Assembly: GCA_036583965.1 (NCBI GenBank)
Contig: JAZBQD010000027.1
Span: 25,489,001-25,553,000 of the forward strand
DNA: 64,000 bases
Origin: Prunella strophiata
Taxonomy: Eukaryota; Chordata; Aves; Passeriformes; Prunellidae
Direction of reading: 5' to 3'
The translations under genes and the position numbers were made by a program. The notes beneath the pieces were generated by a model. The model ran no database searches. It worked only from the letters and a program-made list of their open reading frames with translations, and had not been told where the DNA came from. Below, piece by piece: positions 49,426-60,112 of the stretch (position 1 is its first letter; each line of letters starts with the position of its first letter).

Positions 49426-51675
49426 TGCACAATCCAAGGGGAGGTTCTTAAGGAAGAGTCAGTGTTTGGCAGGGCCCATCAGCTGTGGGTTATTTTTGCC
49501 TTTTAACTGCATCAAGTCCCCTGTCATGTCCTGGTTCTGCCACTGATCAGTGCTAAACAGCAGGACATGCTGGCTAGGCAGAAAGGCAGCTTTACCTGCT
49601 CATTAAGATATCTAATTACTGAGGGGAGAGGTAACTGCTGTGCTTTGAGTGCTGAGATGTTAGACAAATGCTTGGGGATGTCACTCTGATGGCAGTTCTT
49701 ATGGAGATAAGTCACTTCTGGCTGTCACCCTGCTCTGTGGTGTACTGGGATGGAGTTAATGGGCACACACCATCCCTAGGCCTGCTCAGAGCTGTGCTTG
49801 CCTTGCACACTAAATACATTTGTGCTTTGCTTCTGCTTAAATCTGTGATTGAGGCTGGCTTTGGCAGGCCTGGACTGGGAGTTGTTTAGTTGGCAGAGTT
49901 GCTGTGGCTGGGTTGGTGTTCTGTGTAGCAGGGCTTACCTGGCTGTGTTCCCTGATAACCTCCAGCTGTTATCAGAGCACTCCCCATCAGCACAACCCAC
50001 GGTGGGTGACACACCAGGAATGCTTATCAAGGGCCATTGTGCTCTTATCCAGCCCTTCAATAATACATGGCATTGATTTTTGCTGGGTTGAATACTATAT
50101 AGTGTTTACATTCCCCAGAATAATTCAGCAGGGTAAACAGCTGACTTCTTTGGAGGTAAAGTCAATATTAACAGCGTTCGGGGGAGCAGTCCCTGTCTCT
50201 CTTTGATGGAAAGCAACCTTTTCTCTTGCCTGTGCTTTGAAGGGGCTGTAATTTCTGCAGAGCAGTGTTCCTTCAGAATGCCAGTCAGATACTGTGGCCC
50301 CTGGGGCTGGTCTGGGGATCTGGGATATTGCCTATCAGCAGTTTTTGCAGGCAGTAAATTCTGCTGCTGCAAGTGCCTTTGGCTGTTTTCTGGGACTGTG
50401 GCCATTCACAGCTTCAGTTCAAAGGTGGAAGCCATCCATTATTTATCTAGTTGACCTTCTGGAGCAATTTGAGGTGTATTTGTGCAGAGGATCTGCTGGA
50501 ATTGCATGTTACAGGGTAAACTGAGGATGCTAATGGAAATTCTGTGGTGAAGGCTGCAAACAGCTCCCGTGGCATGCTGCTCCCCATAGGCTTTGTGGCA
50601 AGTGGAGGAGCATTGTGGACTCAGATAGCCTCTGACATAACTGCACACCTCCAGGCTGCAGGCATGGCAGTGTGAGCACTGAAATCAGCCCATCCTCAGG
50701 CTCTGAGCTGCACCTGCAGCTTCAGAGGTTTTGTGCTGCTGCTATTTTGTCCTGCACGTGCTGCTTTGAATAACTGCAGCTCAGGAGGTTGCTCCGTGGT
50801 GGTGCCCTTTGGAGCATGGAGCAGGAAGGTCCTTCATGCCTCTCTTGGGGGGGATGTCACTGGTGCCATGAGATATTAAAAACTTCCTCTTTTTTCCTTC
50901 CTGGAGAGGTTGAGGTCTGCCAGTGTGATTCTCTCATCCAGAGCCTCTCTCTCATGGTTTTTGGTGTTTTCCAGCACCTCATTAAACAAAGAAAAAACAC
51001 ACAGGATGAAACAGTTCCTGCTTAAATAGACCCTGACATCATCATAAATATGCAGAGCTCTGTATTGCTCCTGGAGAACCAGCAGGCCAGGAGTTGATGG
51101 AGCCTTTGGGCAGAATATGAATGCCTTGATTTTCTCTCCCCCTGAGCAGCAGTGAAGAGGGCTGCTAGGACCAGCCAGCAGAGACCCAGCTATAATTGCT
51201 TGCCTGGAGCAGTAACATATTTCTGCACACCAGCTGAATACCAATGAGGACAGAAGGAAGGAAGGTATCAAACAGAACTGCAGGCAGGAGGAAAAGGAGG
51301 ATCAGTGATTAAAGGAAGGACTTGGAGGCCAAGACTGAAGACAATGGGCTAGTTCTGATTAGGGCATTTTACCAGGGAGTGATTTGGGTTTTTAATGAAT
51401 TTTTTTCAGGAGCTGAATGCATTGCAGAGCTGGTTGGTGAGAAAGGAGCAGGAGCAAGGGGCCAAGCAGTGTGACCCCAGGTGCCACTGAAAGGGCTGCT
51501 GCAAAGACAGAGGCAGGGAGAAGGGAACTGAGCCCAGGATAACTTAACTGAAAGCAAGCACATCCTTTTGAGATCAGTGAGATTAGATTTCTCACTTGGG
51601 CCTTTTCCTTCCCAGTTCTCCTCTCTGTAATTGCTCACAAGAGCCTGTGCCATGTGCTCTGGGATGACCCTGCCT

Positions 51676-51736
51676 GATCAGACAGGTTGGACCAGGTGAC
51701 CCACTGTCCCTTCCAACCTGAGCCATTCTGGGATTT
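51676..51736 (+). mobile_element. CR1 LINE 3' tail fragment
   Basis: GGTTGGACCAGGTGACCC, GTCCCTTCCAACCTGAGCC and ATTCTGGGATTT form a forward CR1 terminus of about 60 bp. Confidence 0.75.
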
Positions 51737-52447
51737 AGGTTTAAGCAGCGAGAACCTTCAAAATCCCCTTCCTCTGGAACTGCCAACTTAGGATGGAGTT
51801 TTGTTCATCCCTTGTGTGCTTGGAGATGAGAATCAGGGGGCAGAGAGGCCCCTCCATGACCACAGAGCTCCAAAATAGCTGCCCACCAATGCTTCCCTGC
51901 TCTTCTGCCGTGCTCCTGCATGGCATGGCTCAGGATGGTCCTGGCTGCACTGCCTTCTCCATGGCTGCTCCATGAAGGAGTAGAATAAGACTCAGTTTAT
52001 TTGAATTCTGTCCTTAAGGGGGAAAAAAAGAAACCAAAAAAGAACCCAACCCAAAGCAGCATGATGTAACTTTCAAGCCTAAGGTGAGAGGAAGCACTGA
52101 AGCATCACAGGGTGTTTTGGAGCATTTTAGGTGCTTTGAAAGCACATACAACCCCTGAACTGCCTCTGAATTATGCTTTAGGGTCTGGTAATGGGAACTA
52201 AACATGGAGATCTAATGAGCTAAAAATAAGGCTGGAAAGAACAGGCTTAGTGTCTCATGAGTCACCGAATGTCAGCATCTGCCTTTTCTTCCTGAAATAA
52301 TGTTGTGGAGGCTTTGGAGGAGCTGTGGGGGGGGGAGGAATGAAACCTGGCAGTGCAGCCCTCAATCCTGAGTTCCGAAATCCTCACCTGTGTCCCTTTC
52401 TGTGGGCAGCTGCACGTTAAAAATAGCCTGGGAGAGGCTGTTTCCAG

Positions 52448-52470
52448 GCAGCAGCAGCAGCAGCAGCAGC
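52448..52470. repeat. (CAG)n microsatellite
   Basis: Seven to eight GCA/CAG units, intronic. Overlapping Gln- or Ala-rich frames are repeat artefacts. Confidence 0.95.
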
Positions 52471-52734
52471 GATTGAGGTACCTGGGCATCCGTGAGCGCT
52501 GCTCCCTGGTGACGTCAGGCTCTGCAGGGAGCAGCAGTGCCGATGCTGGACCCGTGTCCTGGCCAAGCTGAGCAGGTGGGGAGTGCTCCAAGGCTTCCAG
52601 CCTTGCCCCAAAGCAGGGAAGCTGCTCGGGGCTGGGAGCTGCAGCGATCCCCCTGCTCTTTTCCTGTGCTAAACTGGGCTTTGCTGCATAAGTGGCTATT
52701 CAGAGGTTTGCCTTAGGGGGGGTGTTTTGAGAGG

Positions 52735-53180
52735 GGAAGGAGCGTGTGGGTTTGACCTATATCCTGCACATCGTGTCCAGGAAGCCTGAAAGGCGTAATG
52801 GGAGGAATGTGCTCTCATTTTCACCTCCATTAATTTTATCGGCTTGCCGTGTTACATCTAATCGTAATTGCTGGAAATACAGAGGGAAGGAGAGGGAAAA
52901 TTGCCCTGTTGCTCCCTGTCTCATCAGCTGCAGGCATTCTGCTGTTTTAAAGCCACATAAATAGAAAAGGGTGCTGTCGTGTGGTGTGGCATTGGGCTTG
53001 GGCTGAAAACATCTTTTTTGTACTGGAAATGTTATTTGCTTTGTTAGAGGGAAATCGGTGAATGAGCAATTGCTGAGGCTGCACAGAAAAGAGAGATTCC
53101 TGCTCGCAGCCAGGTGCAAAATGTCTCAGCCTTCCGAAGCATCATAATGGGGTTTATTTGCATGAATTTTTTGAGCCAGC
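52735..53180. other. Unique block with AT-rich homeodomain-like sites, possible conserved noncoding element
   Basis: The core near 52825-52880 reads CCATTAATTTTATCGG, CTTGCCGTGTTACATC and TAATCGTAATTGCTGG, combining TAAT sites with retained CpGs. It contains no repeat and lies in a large intron, a typical setting for a deeply conserved enhancer. This is a judgement from sequence texture only. Confidence 0.3.
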
Positions 53181-53696
53181 TTTCCAAAAGCAAACAGAAA
53201 TACCAGCTCTGTTTGGTTTTCCCCAGCCAGCTGATGTAGGGAATTGTAGGCAAATTCAGAGTAATGTAACCTTTTCAGGGGGGAGTGGGAAACAAAACGT
53301 TGGAAAAACCTATCCCCAGCTGAGCAGATGGTGGGCCCACAGTCTCCTGTTTCCAAAGAGGAGCTCTGTATGGGTATTTAAAACTCCATACAGAGCCTAC
53401 TTTAGGATTTGTACATTTTAATGCACTGCTGCCTTTTCCTTTGCAACCACAAGCTCTGAAATGGCTGCTGGTAATTCCTGTGCTGCCCATGCTCTTCAGG
53501 CTTTTAGTGCACTAATTCACAGTTGTTGATGTTAATACAAACACAAATATTTTCTTACCAAACCCTCCTAACTGAGCTCTGAGTCAGTGCTGGATCCTTT
53601 GTACAAGCCCGTGTCCTTTGTGAAACGTGGCCCTCAGCTTCCACCTGCTGTTCAGAGCCGGAACGGCAGCTCTGCGACGAATCCAGGAAAACAAAA

Positions 53697-53858
53697 GTCA
53701 TGGAATGTCCTTGGAACCCACAAGGATCCTCGAGTCCAGCTCCTGGCCCTGCATAGGACCATCCCCAAGAATCCCACCATGTAGCTCGGGGTGTTCCCCA
53801 AACTTCTGAACTCTGGAAGGCTTGGGACTGTGACCACTTCCCTGGGAGCCTGTTCCAA
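53697..53858 (-). mobile_element. CR1 LINE 3' fragment, distinct subtype
   Basis: GTCATGGAATGTCCTTGG, GAGTCCAGCTCCTGGCCCTG, ATCCCACCATGTAGC, AACTCTGGAAGGCTTGGG and TGTGACCACTTCCCTGGGAG follow the reverse strand of a CR1 subtype recognised by its CTGGCCCTGCA box. It ends about 240 bp before exon 12. Confidence 0.85.
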
Positions 53859-54101
53859 ATATTAATGTAAATTCCAATCCCAAGTGCTGAAAGTTGAACG
53901 AGATGAAAGTGGAATTTACATTACAATATAAAGCAGGTCCTGCTAAGGCTCTTGGTTTGGCTCAGATTAGTATTGGATGTATTTTCCCAGAACTTGGATA
54001 GAAGAGGTGATTTCCGCTGCTCAAATGAGACAGTTTGTAGCTGTTTTAAGAAGGAATGTGCTCTCAGTTCTACAGAAGTATGTTGTTCTTCTCTTTTCCA
54101 G

Positions 54102-54268
54102 CTAAAAACCACAGTGACACCCAAGTGTTCTTCTACCTGTGGATTATCTTCTGTTTCATCAGCTCTTGCTATACCCTCATTTGGGACCTGAAGATGGACT
54201 GGGGTCTCTTTGACAAAAATGCTGGTGAAAATACCTTTCTCCGAGAAGGAATTGTCTACCCACAGAAA
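54102..54268 (+). CDS. XPR1: XPR1-family exon 12: EXS domain, late spans
   Basis: Acceptor TTTTCCAG, donor GTACGT. It completes the Ala codon and adds 55 codons, phase 0 at the end. SDTQVFFYLWIIFCFISSCY, TLIWDLKMDWGLFDKNAGEN and TFLREGIVYPQK are EXS hallmarks. The few residues before SDT (AKNH) form the extracellular loop that in mammalian XPR1 decides gammaretrovirus receptor use; this loop varies between species and differs here from the mammalian form. Confidence 0.97.
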
Positions 54269-54547
54269 GTACGTATGCAGCCAGCTCTTACCTTAGGACA
54301 GCCTTGTAACACTTTAACCAAACTTGCTGAGTTTAGAGCATGTTGCAGCTGCCCACTGGAGTATTTCAATGCTGCAGGCTGGGATTTTCCAGCAGCAGAG
54401 CTGATTTGTTTCCAAGAGATCATTTCTGTTCGTTTTGCTTGAGTTTGAGCTAAAAACTCAAAACTTCTGTAGCTTCCCGAAGACCTGATGAGGTCTTTTG
54501 GATGCAGAAGGTGTTTGTTGAGCTGTTTTGTTCTTGTTGCTCCTCAG

Positions 54548-54687
54548 GCATACTACTATTGTGCCATTGTAGAAGACGTCATCCTGCGTTTTGCGTGGAC
54601 CATCCAGATCTCCCTCACTTCCATGCAAATCTTCCCCTACGCTGCAGACATCATTTCTACTGTATTTGCCCCACTCGAGGTGTTCCG
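54548..54687 (+). CDS. XPR1: XPR1-family exon 13: pore span with R/W pair
   Basis: Acceptor CTCCTCAG, donor GTAAGG, 46 codons plus two bases. [23 protein letters not shown] and VFAPLEVF match the EXS end. R and W of LRFAWT have the spacing of Arg570 and Trp573 of human XPR1, and E of LEVFRR corresponds to Glu600; these are known phosphate-path positions. The segment [14 protein letters not shown] between them is divergent. The terminal CG joins the first G of exon 14 to make Arg. Confidence 0.97.
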
Positions 54688-55161
54688 GTAAGGCTGCTGG
54701 GCTGAGCAGCTCATTTCTCTTGGTTTTATTTTCACTTTTTTGTTCTGTAACATCAGCAATGGGGGGGAAAGCACCTGGATCCTTGGATGTGGAGTAGTAC
54801 TGGATTTATTTCAAGGAGACCAGGATTAACAGGAATATTCAATCCAAACAGGGTGCTGAGTGAAGAAAAGGGTAGGGGGCTCTGCCACAGTGTGGAGCTG
54901 AATCCTTCACACTGTGTTTGCAGTTCCTTCTGAACCGTGACACAATCTTGAGGGGTCAGTTTTTACCAAATTTATCCTTGAAATTCCCAGTTGAAACTTT
55001 GCTTGATTCTCAAGTTTCCAATTTTCAAACCTCTTTGTATTCTGTGTGATCGATTTGGTTACCCTGCAAGCTTCCAGGACTTTTAAACACCTTTTACTGT
55101 AGCTGGAAACCCACCCCTACAGCTTCTTGGGAAGAACTTGAAGCTGACCCTCGCTCATGTA

Positions 55162-55662
55162 GATGCTGAAGTGTGAGTTTGACTTGAGAGGCTTGGTCCA
55201 GTCCAATCTGGCTGGCTCTGGACCTTAGCCCTGGTCAGTCTCACATAGGACAAAAGTAAGAGACGAAAGGCGCTCTTTTCCTCTGGTGAACAAAGTCCTA
55301 CTTTATTTCCTTGGTAGGAGCCACCAGATAGTCCATTGGGCTTCCCAGGTGAAGAAAAGAGAACAAGTTCACCTGTCCAGGGGGTTCTGAGGTCAGGGGA
55401 AGGGGCAGAGGAAGGGGACCACAGCCTTGGGATACAAGGGGGAAGGGGCGAGGGGAGGGGTGAACCCGGGATTAACCACTGCCCACCAGGGCCTGGGGTG
55501 GGGAAAGGGGAAGAATGGGACAAACCATGTGATATAAAGAGGATACAGATTATATAACAGTGCAAATGATCCAAACACCCAGTGTAAAAACAATTATCAA
55601 TTAAACAACTACTTAGTGCAATACAACACTGGAGGTGGCCTTTGGCTTGTAATGCTTGAACA
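55162..55662 (-). mobile_element. LTR-like element, probably minus orientation
   Basis: AGACGAAAGGCGCTCTTTTC and CAAAGTCCTACTTTATTTCC resemble an LTR R/U5 border; on the minus strand TTTATT (55302-55307) reads AATAAA. ATGTA occurs at 55157-55161 and again at 55663-55667, a candidate 5-bp target-site duplication. Read on the minus strand, the element would start TGTTCAAGC but end CATC rather than CA, so the right edge is imperfect. A G-rich purine stretch lies inside. No retroviral coding sequence is present. Confidence 0.45.
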
Positions 55663-55833
55663 ATGTACCTCCATGCTGTCCATATTAGGATAGGGAATAA
55701 GCCTGACAGGTTGTGTTGTGCTCCAGAGGAAAGATGTTGCTGTTAGCCACTGGATGTTTCTCCAGTGCTTTTCCGAACGCAGGAAACAGCCTGTAAAAAG
55801 GGGAACTCCATTGGTAATTTCCCTTCTTCCTCT

Positions 55834-55857
55834 CCATCCATCCATCCATCCATCCAT
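55834..55857. repeat. (CCAT)6 repeat abutting the exon 14 acceptor
   Basis: Six CCAT units followed directly by GCAG and the exon. The repeat replaces much of the normal polypyrimidine tract. Confidence 0.95.
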
Positions 55858-55861
55858 GCAG

Positions 55862-56084
55862 GAGGTTTGTGTGGAACTTCTTCCGTCTGGAGAACTGAGC
55901 ACCTGAACAACTGCGGCGAGTTCCGTGCCGTGAGGGACATCTCGGTGGCGCCGCTCAACGCCGACGACCTGACGCTGCTGGACCAGATGATGGACCAGGA
56001 GGACGGCGTCCGCAACCGCCGCAAGAACAAGCAGTGGAAGCGCAGCCTGAGCGTGTCCCTGCGCAGGCCTCGCCTCGCCTCACA
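55862..56084 (+). CDS. XPR1: XPR1-family exon 14: last membrane segment and C-terminal tail, frameshifted
   Basis: Acceptor CATGCAG, donor GTACGT. The first base completes Arg and the frame reads [11 protein letters not shown], then TGA at 55896-55898. One frame over, from 55897 on, the translation continues [38 protein letters not shown] and [10 protein letters not shown] to the donor, as in XPR1. The exon is 223 nt where 222 would keep phase, so a single extra base (T 55896) explains everything. Read literally, the protein ends about twelve residues after the pore E..RR motif and loses the roughly 80-residue cytosolic tail. The stop lies 187 nt before the last exon junction, so nonsense-mediated decay would be expected. 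Sequence error, allele or pseudogenising mutation cannot be told apart here. Confidence 0.93.
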
Positions 56085-57691
56085 GTACGTCCAGCCCCTG
56101 CACTGCCACCAAACCCTGCCCTGCAGCTGCTGCTCAGGCCTGCTGGCCGTTCCTGGGCTGGGAGGGAGTCCTGGGCTGGGAATGGCGCGAAGGTTTCAAA
56201 GTCACGCAAAGATTTTCAGTCATCAAAGGGAGGGACGGGTCCAATTAGTTAAACAAGCGTGCCTCTCTCTGCCAGGGAGTTAATCCATCCTTCATGCATT
56301 TGGGGTTCTGGTAAACCATCAGGAAAGGGAGTTCCCTTTTTTACAAGGCTTCCCCTCCTGCAGAAATAGTCTGCCAGAGGTTATAAATGCAAACTGGACG
56401 AGAGGTTCTCCTCAAGCAGACATTCCTGAAAAAGAGGGAGAGGAGGGACTCTTTATACCTCATAGTGACAGAAGGGGCAAGTGCTTTTAAACTGACAGAG
56501 GGTGGGGTTAGATTAGCTATTAAGAGGAAATTCTTCCCTGTGAGAGGTGGGGAGGCCCTGGCACAGGTTGCCCAGAGAAGCTGTGGATGCCCCATCCCTG
56601 GAAGTGTTCAAGGCCAGGCTGGATTTGGCCCTGAGCAATATGGTCTATGGATGTCACTCACATCCCTGCCTCTGGCAAGAGGGTTGGAACCGGATGATCT
56701 TTAAGGTCCCTTCCCACCCAAACCATCTATGACTCTCTATGATTCCAGTTATTCTTTGGTTAAGGTTCATATGTAAGATCTCAGACTCCTTCCTCTCTCA
56801 AATCCAAACCCATATATTTTTTTCTTCCCACCCATCATTCTTGCACCCCAAATGTTTCTCCACCCTGCACCCCAGCCCCTGAATCTGTCCACTCTGTGTT
56901 TTCCCTGCAGTGTTGCTCCAGTGTCCTGTGTCCCTCGTGCCCTGGCAGCACAGCTGTGCAGCCCTGCCCTTTGGCCAGGGAACAAGCCCAGGCCCCTCAG
57001 GGATGCTGAGGCACAGCGTGTCAGGAGTGTTGTGCAATCCCTGCAGCACTGCATGGGAGGGGTGGGAGGAGGAGGAGGGTGTGCTCTGGCCTCAGGGCTG
57101 TGCTTGACTCTTATCCCTGCATGGATGGGACCAATACCAACAGCCTTTGGGTGGCTGCTAGAGACTGAAAAATGTTATGCAAAGGGAATGTGAGCCAAAG
57201 CCTGCTGGAATTCCCTCCAGCCATGCCCATTTATCCCTCAGACATGCAGTGAGTGGAGATGTGCCAGGCATATCCCTAAAGAACTTCCTGCTGCTTCCTG
57301 CAGCCCAGCAGGAGATGGAGCAGGAACACTGCTCTGGATCCTGCAAGGGTTTGGTGGAGTTCTGTGGGGAGGGCTGGGCAGGTCCTCCACATCCAGCAGT
57401 GCAGTGTCCCCAGCCATGTCACAGCCTGGCAGGTGGCACTGGCCATGGGCAGAGTGGGCAGTGCCACAGGAGGAGGATGCTGAGGGACAGCTGGGGCATC
57501 TTACAAGGCTCTGCTATTCCCAGGGAGAGTGGGAGGGTGTGAAACAGTAGATTGTTTATTCCCCCTCTTCACAAGAAAGACATTTTTTCCCCTTTTTTTA
57601 TTCCCCCAAGTGCACTGTGGGTTTGCTGTCTGTGTATCATTCCAGGAATTCCTTCTCCCCAGTGAGTGTTTTGTGTTTTGTTTTTTTCCAG
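56085..57691. other. Intron 14, 1.6 kb
   Basis: Holds one forward CR1 fragment. Otherwise GC-moderate unique sequence; open frames of up to 121 codons show no family motif. Confidence 0.7.
56440..56746 (+). mobile_element. CR1 LINE 3' fragment, ~300 bp
   Basis: Forward CR1: GAAATTCTTCCCTGTGAGAG, GGTTGCCCAGAGAAGCTGTG, CCCATCCCTGGAAGTGTTCA, GGGTTGGAACCGGATGATCT, TTAAGGTCCCTTCC and the CTATGACTCTCTATGATTCC tail. The CTATGATT terminal repeat is clear. Confidence 0.93.
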
Positions 57692-57752
57692 GTCCAAGGC
57701 TTCTGACACAAAGGTATTGATAGAGGACCTAGCAAACGAAGTGAACACATGA
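57692..57752 (+). CDS. XPR1: XPR1-family exon 15: C-terminus and stop
   Basis: Acceptor TTTTTCCAG. The first base completes Gln, then SKASDTKVLIEDLANEVNT and stop TGA at 57750-57752. Family members end with the same SKA-DTKVLIED core; the residues after IED (LANEVNT) differ from XPR1, again in line with a paralogue. The exon is in the correct phase only if the extra base of exon 14 is discounted. Confidence 0.93.
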
Positions 57753-58040
57753 GATGGCCACGTTCTCTTTTTCCACATCCTTTGTTTTCTCGTTCTGTTC
57801 CCCTCTTCCCCAAGTAACCCGAGCTCTGGTACAGATCCAACTGAAAACAGGAGAAAACACTGAACATGTTTTCTGAGCTCTTCCAGACCAGATCCTATGG
57901 ACTCCAACAAGCTCACTGTGTTTTGTTTCTTTTCTTCTGGGTTAATTTTAATGTTCTATTTTAAACAAACAAACAAACGAAAAAAAAAATAAAATATTTT
58001 ACTTTGTTTTGCCAATAAAGAGGACAGTTCAGGAAAGAAG
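57753..58040 (+). other. XPR1: Probable 3' UTR with two poly(A) signals
   Basis: No open frame of note. AATAAA occurs at 57988-57993, after an (AAAC)n and poly-A stretch, and again at 58014-58019. Either could end the transcript. A longer 3' UTR reaching into the AT-rich DNA after 58040 is possible, since XPR1 messages can have long 3' UTRs. Confidence 0.55.
57988..58019 (+). terminator. XPR1: Tandem poly(A) signals AATAAA
   Basis: Two canonical hexamers 26 bp apart, about 240-270 bp after the stop codon, on the gene strand. Confidence 0.55.
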
Positions 58041-60004
58041 GATTGTTTACAGTCTCAACAAGGACATACAAACCTTATCTGGATAATGAAGCATCATAGG
58101 GACTCCCTCATGGGACAGTGCCAAGAGCACACTCAGTTTCTGCTTGGCCCGGTTTTGACTGGTTGAAACCGGACTTTTTAAATCTGATTTTTCTTTTTGT
58201 TGTTGGTTTTTTTTTTTTTTCCAGTTGTTTGTTTTTTTCCTTCATATCCAGCGCTGAGGCACTGGCTGCACTTGCAGGGAAAGTGCACTTAGAGCAGTAT
58301 CTTCATTCATGAAGCTACTTTTTAATTTGATGTAACTTTTCTTATAATTTTTTGGAAATATGATGTATCTGTTGCATATAGTTTTCACATTATTTATGAA
58401 ACTTAACAACCATATGAGAGTGATTTTGAGTCCTGTGCAATGAAGGTTGTAATGGTAAAACAAAGTGGGGAATGTAGATCTCCATCTCCAGGGTTCTGGG
58501 GTGATGGCCCTGCAAATACCCCTTTAGTGAGACAACTTGCACCTGTGTGTACCTTCTCTCTCTTTTATTTCTTTTTATTTTAAACCAAAGTTTCTCTTTC
58601 TGATATTTTTTTAGTTGCTGCTACTGCTTCTGGGCATGTCTCTCATGCCAGTTCAAAGCCAGCTTCTCCACATATGAAAGTAGTGCAGATGATCCTAAGG
58701 AAAGGAGAGTTGGTTCCCACCAACAGCACAAAACACTGGGCGAACAAAGGCTTTGGAACTTCATTCTCCAGATCAAAAAGTACTTTTCCAAGCCTTAGGT
58801 GTGTCATGAGGGCATCTCAGTCCGAGCAGGGAGCTTTTCAGGAGTTCTCCAGCAGCCCAGCAAAGTGGGACAAGGCAAAGAGGTGACAGTTCTCAATGGG
58901 GCAGAGGGGGTTCCTCAGGCTGGGGCTTAGGAGTGGTGGTATGTTTCAGGGAGCATGGAAGGAACTGTGGTGTGCCCACCTGATGGGGAAGGTGAGATTG
59001 AAAACAGCTCTTCTGTGGCTTCTGGTTTAGCAAAAAGCCTCTGTTGGGCAATGTCCTGGTCATCTGCCCCTTGACTCATCTCATTCTCCCAGTTTGGGAA
59101 GTGGGATACTTGAGCAGACTCGGGTAATGGACAGCTGAGCAAATCATGGTGGAAGAGAGATGTGAATTTGATGGGCTCGTTGGTCTCCCCTCTTCCTGGG
59201 AGGGAGCCGTGGAGGCCTCAGAGTCCTGCCATCCTTCCCTTGGCATGCCTTGTTCTCCCTGGGTCTGCAAGGGAAGGGTGAAACTCCTGAAGGAGGATCC
59301 TCACCTGGCTGGTGGCAGTTTGGGCAGTGGAATGGCAGGAATCTCTCCCCAGTTGCTCTTTGGTGGTTGTTTTCCTTAATCAGCACCGTGTCCGCCACGG
59401 CCAGAATGTTGCATTTCCTCAGTTTGCCTGCTGTGCCTCTTGCCCAGAGCCCTTTCCTTGAAGAAGGAAACTTGGTTCTCTTCATTTAGTTGGAAGTAGA
59501 TTAAAACCCTTCAAATAGATTAAAACCCTGTTGTGATGCTGCTCCTCTCATCTCACTCTGTGTGGGGCTGCTCTGGTGAGAGCAGAGCTGGATGAGCTGG
59601 GGCTGTGCTGTCCACCTCCCCTGGATTCCTGTCTTTACCTCCCCTAAGGTCAGCTCATACTTAAAACAGAGCATTCCTATTCCCATGAAAGTGGAGTCTG
59701 GGATAAAGCCCCTTAAAATATTTCAGCCCCTTAAAATATTTCAGGTTCCTAATTAGCATTGGTGCCATGCCCAAACTATGTGTAGGTATTTCCAGCAGTG
59801 GGGGATGGAGCCATCCCTGCCTGGGGAGGTGAGGGGAGGGCAGCTGCACTGGGAGGGAGGCAATCCAAAATTATTTGGATTCATTCAAATCAAGTAACAC
59901 CACTGGGTGTTACTTAAGCAAGTGGGGGTTTTTGTACAAAGAATCTGAGCTTTACTGGTAATTTTCTTCCTTGCAGAAGGAAATTAAAAATACAGAGAGA
60001 CATT

Positions 60005-60112
60005 GTGAGCAATTTGGTCTAGTGGAGGGTGTCCCTGCCCTAGGCAGGGGGTTGGAACTATATGGTCCTTAAGGTCACTTCCAACCCAAACCATTCCATG
60101 GTTCTGTGATTT
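60005..60112 (+). mobile_element. CR1 LINE 3' tail fragment
   Basis: Forward CR1 end: GGTCTAGTGGAGGGTGTCCC, GGGGGTTGGAAC, GGTCCTTAAGGTCACTTCC and AACCCAAACCATTCCATGGT. Confidence 0.9.

Larger units (their letters stand above)
41082..54101. other. Intron 11, 13 kb
   Basis: The longest intron in the window. It holds a solo LTR, three CR1 pieces, a diverged ~100-bp direct duplicate pair, an AT-rich block, a (CAG)n repeat and two CpG-containing unique blocks that resemble conserved noncoding DNA. No exon was recognised. Open frames of up to ~130 codons are unsupported. Confidence 0.75.
54688..55861. other. Intron 13, 1.2 kb
   Basis: Nearly half is taken up by an LTR-like element, and the acceptor end is a (CCAT)6 repeat. 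No exon recognised. Confidence 0.7.
19470..57752 (+). other. XPR1: XPR1/SLC53A1-family phosphate exporter gene body, exons 3-15
   Basis: Thirteen exons with canonical AG/GT borders join in phase into an SPX-EXS protein of about 651 residues plus stop, missing about 40 N-terminal residues. XPR1 proteins export inorganic phosphate across the plasma membrane and are controlled by inositol pyrophosphate binding to the cytosolic SPX domain; in mammals the protein is also a gammaretrovirus receptor. The exon count and phases match a 15-exon vertebrate XPR1 layout. Pore residues described for XPR1 are visible: D and N in LADQLNSL, R and W in LRFAWT, and E and RR in LEVFRR. Differences from the XPR1 I know cluster in loops, most strongly in exon 9, so a paralogue is possible. 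Exon 14 carries a one-base frameshift. Family assignment is secure; orthologue versus paralogue, and functional status, are not. Confidence 0.92.

Noticed and set aside
55765..56283. 172-codon frame taken as an independent gene
   Set aside because: It is exon 14 in its post-frameshift frame, extended into both introns; only 55897-56084 is homologous.
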